Shown here: one piece after another, positions 13,501 to 64,000 of the stretch
Layout of the letters: the number at the start of each line of letters is the position of its first letter
Position numbering within the stretch: position 1 is the first letter of the stretch
NCBI GenBank assembly: GCA_019843655.1
Contig: JACDQD010000001.1
Location: 40,203,392-40,267,391 of the forward strand
DNA length: 64,000 nt
DNA from: Lethocerus indicus
Lineage: Eukaryota > Arthropoda > Insecta > Hemiptera > Belostomatidae
Reading direction: 5' to 3'
Position numbers and translations under genes: made by a program
Notes under the pieces: model-generated
Database searches by the model: none
Seen by the model: the letters and a program-made list of their open reading frames with translations, nothing else
What the model was told of the DNA's origin: nothing

Positions 13501-14462
13501 CAGGAGGGAAAAGGACTGAAGAAAATTGACAAGACTACTCTTTTTTCTTGTCTTACATTTTTATTAATATATAATTACGTTCAGTTTTATCTTACTTTTA
13601 GTCCCTTTGAAGTGTCTAAATTTCTGGAAACTAAAATTAACACACAATATAATACTCAGACATTGAACACATATTTTCTTTCACTGAAACGCTGTAATTC
13701 AATTGTAATGTCTATCCCAAAAATACTTCTAGCATGCAAAAGACATTTATGCTGATGGACAACATACTGGTTGATAAAAATTGTGAATTATCATTGAAAT
13801 ATACAATATGAAGGCCAACATGGAATGCACATGTAGAAAATTTCTGAGAAGGCTCAAAGAAATGAGATAAATATACTTTTTATAAACTAGGAATTTATTT
13901 GATAATATAGAGATCATATAAATTACATTTTTTCTGCAATAAGACACTCTCATTTCTTTGATCCAGCCATCCTTAAGTAAGGATGACTAACTTCATGGAT
14001 AGTATTCTCTATCCGAACACACAAAGGGTACATTAAATATCTACGTTATAGCACCAAGTTTAGAACAACACTTACATATTGGTAATTAACACCAAAATTC
14101 GAAAAAGACGTAACACCAATTTATATTTAGGCTTGCCATATTCCTCTCTTTGGTATCTTGTCTTGCTCTTTCCGGAATGTTCATACGCTACTGGAGAACG
14201 AATAATTTGAAAAATATTTGTACTGCACAATCCATCAAAGAGATACCAAGCTTTTGAAAGAGAATCAGTTTGGGAAAAATAAGGATAGCATTTAAATGTA
14301 AGAATTAAATAGTAATAGATATATCACCAAGAACAGAATTTGTATATATAATATTTTTGATAAATAATACTAAGTACAATTAATAGTAAAGTAATATGGT
14401 ATAACTTATAACTAGTAAAGTACAGTACTGTGTTGTCACTTATGTTAAAACACCCTCCTTTC

Positions 14463-14468
14463 TTTATT
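14463..14468 (-). terminator. Candidate polyadenylation signal for PIG-O
   Basis: TTTATT on the plus strand reads AATAAA on the minus strand, about 315 bases past the PIG-O stop codon. It is the first canonical hexamer I find downstream of the gene. Such hexamers are frequent in AT-rich DNA, so this is only a candidate. Confidence 0.25.
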
Positions 14469-14704
14469 TCACCCTCCCCTTCAAATTCAATTAACTGAGT
14501 ACATCTGAGTAAATAGAGACCATTATTCTTTATACTTGTATGAAGATATTGCAGTAATATTTAAATTCTGGGACTCATGAAAATTATGACAAGCCTAATT
14601 ACACTAAATCTTAACCTGCATATTTCAAAACATTTAACATTTAATAATCCACAAGGATGGTTAATAAAATTAATAAATTAACAATACAGACTATATCAAA
14701 TACA

Positions 14705-14732
14705 CTTCCATAATATAATTATATTATGGAAG
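14705..14732. repeat. Perfect 28-bp palindrome in the PIG-O 3' region
   Basis: The half-site CTTCCATAATATAA is followed at once by its exact reverse complement with no loop. It starts about 50 bases past the PIG-O stop codon, so it would sit in the 3' untranslated region and could fold into a hairpin in the transcript. Confidence 0.85.
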
Positions 14733-14782
14733 GATAACAAAAAACATTTAGACAAACATAATTAATACTATAAACAAACAAT

Positions 14783-17700
14783 TTAATTTGTTTTCAATAA
14801 TCTCATCAAAGACAGAGTAGCACCAGTTATTCTTTCCATTAACAACATACCCAGTAATACGCAAGGTATCATCACCACAAATGAGACACTTTCAAATATT
14901 AATTTGGGCGCAAAGATTTTCCATACCATCAGGTGTCTAGCATGAATACATGCAGCCAGCATAGCCACAAAAACCTGAAATAAAATTATAAATAAAGTAT
15001 GTGGAATAATTATATAAAGAGAATTAAAATTAATATCATAGTACATTATTAACCATAAGTTTGAATTTGAACTGCTGAACACTAGTAAGCATAACAAGAA
15101 AACTGGTATTGTTTATAAATGACGAGTCATTTCTGAATTTTAATATTTTAGAAAGTTATAATGTTTGTACTCACCCTCCAAGCATGGAACAGAATATATC
15201 TAATCGAAAGAGAGAATATTCCTTTTAACATGAGTCCTTCCTGCTCTGTAAGCAAAATCTCACCCTTTTTCAAATCAAGATGTTCTGGCACAGAAGATGG
15301 CCATGCTACTCCAAGAGTGAATGGAATAACAAACACAAGTGGCAACAACAGTGCATGCATTATTTGAGATATAAATGTATTTGTTACAACCAATACTCCA
15401 GGCATGAATGTTGAAACTATGTCACCCATTAGGATTGCTGAATCCCATTGAATTCCGGGGAAAGTTGCCTGGTGACCAGTGCCATAGAAAAAGTATAAGC
15501 CTGAAAATCCCCAACATATGACTGACCACCATGGAACTATGTAAATTTCACCTGAAACAAAAACTTAATTATAGAAATTATATTTCAAATGATGTACAAA
15601 CAAATATACTATTTTTATTGTTTAGTTAATAACAGAATAATTAGAAATAATATAACTGAAAATCACCTTGATTGTTAGACTTGCTATGTCTTATAGCTGC
15701 CATTATGATCGATAATAATATCATAGACACTACTAAAATGACAGAAACCATAGCACGAGCTTCTCCAAGTAATATGGCCGACATAATGCACAAGAATATG
15801 GCGATATTTAAGAATGTAGCACTATATACAGTGGCTAAGCCATAAACTACAGGACAGTCTTGATCATCATCATCGTCAGCCGTTTTATTAATCAACAATG
15901 TCTTCAACCGATTGAATACCGATACCTTATCAGTCAAACGCATATTTTTTCTAGTACCCTTTGTAATATAATAAATGCATAAGGGTTTAAAGAAATATGT
16001 GGCAATACCAACGATACACATAAGAAGTACAATACGAGGAAGTAACTGTAGTTGCCAGGGAACAAATAGTTTTGGCTTTACCAGTGTAGGAAGGGTTTGT
16101 ATTATCCAAAAGCAACCGCAAAAAATTACACACATAGTTGGAATATAACGCGAAATAAAGACTGGGGTTGAGTATCCGACTAGATTTCCAAAACACCTAA
16201 AAATATGACGTGAAATGGTAATGAATATTGCAAAAACTAATACTGTCAACATAGACAAAGAAGATTTAAATCCACTTTTGTCAAAAACACATTTACTATT
16301 CTGCTCTTCTCTGCATTGCCAGTAATACCAAGATAATCGAACCAGGACACTTAATATTCCAGCTAAAATAAGGACATTTCCCCGTATTGAAGTGAAATAC
16401 TGTCTGTAAGTACAAACATTCACTGCTCTCTGAAAAGCCTTCCTCACTGTTTCTGCTTTCATTTGGAATACACATATCCAAATTAAACTCAACAGAAGAT
16501 AAGAGACGACAGAGCTCTCTTCCACAACATAGCTGTTAGAAAATAAACCGAAAGTAGAAATGATCACTATCAATCTGAAAAACACATTAACCCATTCTCC
16601 ATTTCTACTCTGCTGATGCCAATTATTGGCAATTAAAACCCAGTTGACAGTTATAGCAATTGAAAAAATAACCAGAGAGGCAGTATTAGTGGCAAAATAA
16701 ATGGACAACTCTAAATTAGAAATAAATTTAAATGAGAATAATAGATAAGTGAATAAAGCTGAAAATAACAAGGCCATGAATCCATATAACAAGAAAGTAC
16801 TTTTTATTAATTCCTGAAAATATTTACCGGGCATCCCATCGACAAGAATTAGGGTAAGTGCTAAATTGAGAAACATTAAAACTAAACCACGGGACATGGA
16901 GAACGAATCGAACTGAACCCAAACATTTTCACACATTTCTCTAATAGTTTTCAGATATAATTCAGCATCCAACGAAATATCATTTATATTACTAGCACTT
17001 TTGATATGAGATAATCGTAGTCTAAGAGACTGAAATTTATCCATTAAATAGTTCAGAGATGCAGGGGGAAGCTGAGAATTGACCTTAGAATACTCCTTAA
17101 TATACGCTGTAGCCTGGACAATGTTATTCCATAGAGTTGACCTAGAAAATTGAAGTGCATGCATGTTAGCATTTAGTTTAGCTTTATCTCCCAATTTCGG
17201 CATTAGATTGACAATGGTTGTTCCTAAATTTGAGAACGGTATTGGAGTTCCTAACAAAGCCGACAGAGTTGGTGTCAAGTCGATTTGTCGTACTGAGTCA
17301 GTCTTTTTGAACTTAGAAAGAAGTTCTTTGTCCGGAGAATAAACAAACATTGCAGATGAAACTTCATTCGGGCTTGCACCACCATGATCACCTGAAAATA
17401 AGAAATAATACATGTTCTTATTATAGAAATATATATTTTATTTTTATTTGACAATTTATAATTTATTCAATGTGCCCAGGATATGCATCATTATTATGAT
17501 TCTCTAAAATTCCTTCGTATGTTTCATAATTGATTCTTCACACGAATATTTCATAATCTTCAAATGAATATTTCAAGCACATATAATTATTAAAAACGTG
17601 TTATATTAAAAAATAAATTAATGATTAATATAAAATTACCTAATTTGTTTGGTTTCATATATCCTGAATGCAAAAAAACATCCAATCATTCTGGTCAATT

Positions 17701-19230
17701 GAAGTTTAATTTTCATAGCAATGGTTTACAAAACAAAAAGAAATTGTATATTTTTATTAAATAATTTATAGTTTATTCAATGCGCTCTGGATCATCATTA
17801 TGAGTCTTTAAATTTCTTTCTGTTTCATAACTGATTCTTCGCACGAATATTTCAAGAAAATGAAATACGTTATATTAACAAATAAATTAATAAATAGCAT
17901 AAAATTAATTTGTTTTCCATATTCTGAATGCAAAACAACATCATAATTATGGTGAATTGAAGTTTCATAGCAATTATAAACAAATCAAAAAGAAAATTTG
18001 ACAACTATAATGTGTCCAGAAATTGATGGCCAATAACAATAATTACTAAAAACTTCAGACTTTTGCTTCCAGAACTTCAACTTTTTGCATTCAGACTTCA
18101 GAAAATTGTTTCCACAAATATGTTTGAAATATAACATAACGACGTTTCAATACTTTTTTTAATTCTCTATGCATATGAAATGATGAAGAAAGAAAATGAT
18201 TACTAGAATTTTTGTTGCTATTATTCTGCAGAAACAATAAAAGGCTTAATTTATTAATAATTACCGCTTTCTGTCATCCCATGATCTCCAATAACAAATA
18301 AGACGGTATTTTCATCAATTTCATTAATGACTCGCCTACAATAAACAAAAGAAATATATTAATACTGGTTTTGGAACGAGGTTTGTATGATCGGTAGGGG
18401 AATACCGAGTATTCTTACTCTATAACATCGTTCATCTCGGAAAGCTTCCTCGCCATTTCAGGATGGTTAGGCCCGTATCTGTGGCCACAGTGGTCAACGC
18501 CGAGAAAGTGCGCAATCATCACATCCCAGTCTTTCTTGGCGATTTCAGGCAACAGATGCTTCTTGATTCCGTTGTCGACCGTGTCCAGATCCCAGACGTT
18601 GAACGATGGGAAGGGATAAGAGCGTACAAACCGTCCGGGGAAGAGTTTCTCCCAGGTGTCGTCTCCCATAAAGACTACACTCCTGTTGGACGCGACAAAC
18701 TCATCGATTATGTTGTCTTCGACTATTTCGGATGTCGCGAAATTCGACCCGACGTCGATAAACGTTGGCAGGCTTCCGGTCATAAGCCCGTTGATACGTT
18801 GCAATGTTGTAGTCGGCGGGTCGGCAATAAATTTGTAAATTATCCCTTTCTCATCGGCCAGAAGTTGTTTCACCACCTTCATCCGATCGCGGTAGACTTT
18901 CCCCTCCGAAACATTACTCACCATGAAATCGTGCCGGAGCGCGTCGACAACTATCAGTACGAGTTTGGTTTTGCCCGCGGCACACTGCTGGCGGCCCGGT
19001 ACCATCGCCCGAGACAAACACTCCGATATCCGGTCCCGCGAGACGTTCGCCTCATTCGAAGATGCCAAACGGGTTATTTCCTCGAGACAGCCGTTGTCCG
19101 AATGGCACGTCGAATTAAAGTTCAGAACGGTTCTATTCAACAGGAATCCCCGTGTGAACAGAACGATCGAAGTTACGAACAGATAGGAGACCCAAACAAG
19201 GAACAGCAGGTACTTCCACGTTAGTCGCAT
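14783..19230 (-). CDS. PIGO: GPI ethanolamine phosphate transferase 3 (PIG-O)
   Basis: Multi-pass ER membrane enzyme that adds phosphoethanolamine to the third mannose of the GPI anchor precursor, the phosphate later joined to protein. Five exons: 19230-18419, 18335-18265, 17391-15667, 15551-15175, 14974-14783; all borders GT-AG, total 1058 codons (human protein is a little longer). An N-terminal signal-anchor (about residues 3-30) precedes a lumenal catalytic domain of the alkaline-phosphatase fold: VVDALRHDF (Asp about 96), PTTTLQRING with the nucleophile Thr (about 140), GDDTW (about 189), DHCGH (about 246) and GDHG(M/G) across the exon 2-3 join. The C-terminal half is many hydrophobic helices and carries the family motif GTGHQATFPGIQW. 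The start at 19230 was chosen because the signal-anchor follows directly; an in-frame ATG at 19263 would add 11 residues. No lesions. Family members 1 and 2 (PIG-N, PIG-G) are less likely. Confidence 0.95.
17450..18000. repeat. Tandem duplication inside PIG-O intron 2
   Basis: Bases from about 17450 to 17757 and from about 17763 to 17995 align in the same order: AATTTATTCAATG / AGTTTATTCAATG, ATTCTTC(A/G)CACGAATATTTC, AATAAATTAAT, CTGAATGCAAAA, GAATTGAAGTTT, CATAGCAAT. The second copy is shorter through several deletions, and a third copy appears to begin at about 17996. The whole lies between the exons encoding the two halves of the GDHG metal site. Confidence 0.75.
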
Positions 19231-20539
19231 GTTGTTCGAAAACGCGTCAACGTACAATAGCATAATACGAAATCCGGAAAGGTGCCGAAATGTCACATTG
19301 TGATGAAGCGAGTTGCGACCGGCTAGAAACGAAACATTTGAAGTACTGAGAGGGAGGTTATAAAAATAATCGATAACTTGTTACCAACTGTCGCATACAC
19401 TTCTACAAAATAAGTTATATTATTGAGTGAAAATTATTTTAAAGCGACAAATAAATTAAGTACTGTCATAATAAATTAAATAATGATAAAAAAATTTAGT
19501 TCTTATTTGAATTTTTTTCTTGTTGTTTAACATTTTAAAAAAGGAGAAATCGATATGAAATACGAATCTAAAATGGAATCTCTCCATTGTACGAATTTAA
19601 AAATTTTGTTTTGTTAAGCAATTCGTTCCAGTTAGAATATTTCTACAGATAAGATAATCGAAAGTTTGTACACACACACGCCCACATGCGGGCGCGCACA
19701 CAGAGGATTAATGAGATCATACTTTGTATTCAATGTTTGTACGATAGTTTTGGGTGTTTTTTTTTGTAGTTTCAGATTTTATCGAATGATAAATGTAATT
19801 AGTACACGTTCAAGAAATTCATATTATCAGAGTTTATATTAATTTGTTAATAGCAGTTAATTTACAAGTGCAATATAAATGTTTATGTACAAGTGAATGC
19901 AATTTTTATCTGAGTTATTTCATTTAATTTAAATTTATATAATTGTGTTAATAATACAGTTGATATTGTTATCATGAAAGAAATAGTGAATTGAAGTGTT
20001 CAAGAGTGGATATGTCAATAAGGATAATTTAAATTAAAGGATAAATATAGAAATATAATTTTAATTTTTTTAATGTTTAATTTTTTAACAATAAATTAAC
20101 ATTTTTTGATGATACACATAAATAATAAATTATATTGAAGTAACAACCAAATGTCTTCACCAACTACTCCTTAAATAAATAGTACTTTTTTCAAATGCTA
20201 ACAATTTTGAAGAGTTGTAATATTTCATAAAACTGTTAAACACACAATTGACAGATGGCCCCCCTGATAATACAAAATTAATGCTCCTCGGGAATATTAA
20301 ACAGACAGTGAGGCATTAAAATATTTTAGTTATAAATAAATATTTAAAAATGATTTGAAAATAGTTCCAATTTCATTCAAATGGTATACATGTTAATAAG
20401 ATTATCATTGTAGCTAAATATTTTTTTTTACTTATAACTTAGCAATCAAATTATTTTTGGAGGGTTTCTGTAAATTTACATACAATTTTAGAACACAAAT
20501 GATTACAAAACATTTTGGTAAATTTTCAATTTTTCAAAT
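19231..20539. other. Spacer between unc-89 stop and PIG-O start
   Basis: No open frame of note. It must hold the unc-89 3' untranslated region (minus strand, from 20539 downward) and the PIG-O promoter and 5' leader (upward from 19230). An upstream out-of-frame ATG followed directly by TGA lies at about 19298 on the minus strand. A CA/CG-rich simple stretch is at about 19672-19701. I cannot place a TATA box or start site with confidence. Confidence 0.5.
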
Positions 20540-62573
<42,034 letters not shown>

Positions 62574-64000
62574 CTGAAAGTTGGTTTTTTTGATTCGTTT
62601 TTAATTTCGTGTCGAGACCTCGGAAATCGAGGAAGATATTCAAAAGAAATAGAGAGAGAGAGAGACAGAGAGAGAGAGAGGAAAAAGGAAAGAAACGACA
62701 GAAGCTCCTTGGGCCGTGGATAAAGCGGCAAGCAACTAGCAGGGGTTATCGAATTATGTCGGGTTAGTCGAAGCGACACTGGAAGTGGCAATAAAGTATT
62801 GGCCGACCACTCTGGGCGAGAAAATTCCCGCGAACGAAACCTCTTCATTGAGAAATTTAAAAGCCTATGAAATATTTCTTGACGATTCTAAATATAACGC
62901 TGTCCGTAGGAGAAACAAAAAAACATTTATTTCCACCAACTAAAACGTCGAAAGGAGATCAAGTTCGCGATAAAAATGAGGCAACAAATCCGCAAAGGCC
63001 GGGCAACTAACTTAATTCAATAAAAAAACAAAATTAAACAGAAGGTCCTTGGAAAAAATCAGAAATAATAAAGTAAAATTCTCCAGTTTTGATTTTCTCA
63101 CGAATAAAATTATTTCGTTAAAGAATCTTGTTTACTCGCCAATTACTCTTCAAATTTATTTAAAGCGTTTTTTTAATGGGCGTTATATTTATAAATCATC
63201 GAGGAAGACACGCTTATAGGTGTTTCGAAACCTCGAGGAAGGAATTTTGGAGGTTGTACACCGAAATGCGGTTTGATGTAAGGTCCCCGCTTCGGCATTA
63301 GCCAAGTATAAGGGACTGAGTTGCGAATTACAGCCTGTAGGGATCTAGGACGGGCGGACAAATTTCGACCCGTTCTGGCAAACGATCCGTCAGAGAAATA
63401 CCGCGATGAGTCAACGGTCGGCGATTTGTTATCAAATTTTTAACCGGAGCTCGCGTTCTGTTTTTAGATGGCGGAGTGATTCAAGTGTTAAACTTCCTAT
63501 AGGAACGGTGCCAGCGTCTGAGGCTTCCCCAAACGCGTCCACGGTCCGGACCGCTCTGACCGTCATAACTATTAAAATCGGGGGAATGTCAACGGCGAGA
63601 CCACCCCAGTGGACTGCGCAGTTATACCCGCGCCCGCCATGCGTATTCCCCAAACCACACCCCACCCTCCACCACGAGACCTCAAGACCGCTTGGCCTCC
63701 GAGTATTAATTACACCTTTTTTTTATTCGGAAAGGACAACCATCGAATAGCGTCAGAGAAGTAAAGCGGTTTCAGGAAATAAAAGACAAAGTGCGAGAGC
63801 TGTTTTATAGCGAAACATAGAAAATCGTATTAAGAACACAGTTTTGTGCTGAGAAAATATAGTAATTAGTGTGAAAGTGTTACGGAGGGGCCGCTAGCCG
63901 ACACTAGTTGTATAACTCGCGGGCGGTGAAAATTCATTTTATCAAGCGATTTTCAAACACCGAATGCCTGCTTAAGCGCGAGACCGCACGGACGTCGCAG
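62574..64000. other. Upstream flank or first intron of unc-89
   Basis: No exon can be assigned. GC content rises toward the window end. Minus-strand open frames at 63173-63361 and 63432-63665 could hold 5' exons, but neither resembles an obscurin N-terminus that I know. The first exon and promoter may lie beyond 64000. Confidence 0.4.
62650..62681. repeat. AG microsatellite
   Basis: Run of AG dinucleotides with one CAG interruption, just upstream of the first recognised unc-89 exon; on the minus strand it is a CT tract. Confidence 0.85.

Larger units (their letters stand above)
10691..14782. other. Intergenic region downstream of PIG-O, no gene recognised
   Basis: Open frames of up to 107 codons exist (for example 12138-12461 plus and 11092-11397 minus), but they match no family I know and have no coherent splice structure. 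The last 400 bases or so (about 14.4-14.78 kb) probably contain the PIG-O 3' untranslated region, since the stop codon of that minus-strand gene is at 14783-14785. Confidence 0.45.

Noticed and set aside
18463..19224. 253-codon open frame on the plus strand
   Set aside because: It is exactly antisense to PIG-O exon 1, a GC-rich coding exon; the minus strand carries all family motifs and splices cleanly.

Overview
The window is animal nuclear DNA, almost certainly insect: AT-rich, many short introns, and two intron-containing genes on the minus strand. I recognise the genes by protein motifs. Both models are my own hand splicing, checked for GT-AG borders and reading-frame phase across every junction. 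Nothing was searched against a database. The order of insect cannot be told from this window.

Layout. (1) 1-14.4 kb: gene-poor DNA with no recognisable coding sequence. It holds a satellite-like array of about 15 units of 62 bp (9.31-10.24 kb), next to a 387-bp element with 17-bp terminal inverted repeats that carries a decayed copy of the same unit. (2) 14.78-19.23 kb, minus: a complete five-exon gene for GPI ethanolamine phosphate transferase 3 (PIG-O), 1058 codons, with a tandemly duplicated second intron. (3) 20.54-62.57 kb, minus: Unc-89/obscurin, the giant M-band protein of muscle, in about 81 exons and roughly 4,450 codons. (4) 62.57-64.0 kb: the upstream side of unc-89; its first coding exon and promoter are not resolved.

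Unc-89 reads in this order: SH3-like piece, RhoGEF (DH), PH, Ser-rich linker, Ig1-2, a series of ten or more very small proline/lysine/valine exons resembling a titin PEVK spring, Ig3-8, an acidic linker, one 1.5-kb exon of Lys/Glu/Asp-rich tandem repeats, Ig9-18, Fn3, Ig19-20, protein kinase 1, interkinase linker, Ig21, Fn3, protein kinase 2, C-terminal tail. Apart from the two low-complexity regions this is the known insect obscurin layout. PIG-O works in the ER on GPI anchors and has no functional link to unc-89 that I know of; the two are neighbours in the same orientation.

Most worth a second look: the PEVK-like mini-exon array with a visible recent exon duplication, the repeat-rich exon, an in-frame TGA in the Ig1 exon, a one-base frame break at the start of kinase 2, a kinase 1 that has lost its catalytic Asp, twelve consecutive Ig domains split by an intron inside the invariant Trp codon, and the satellite unit shared by the array, the inverted-repeat element and an unc-89 intron.
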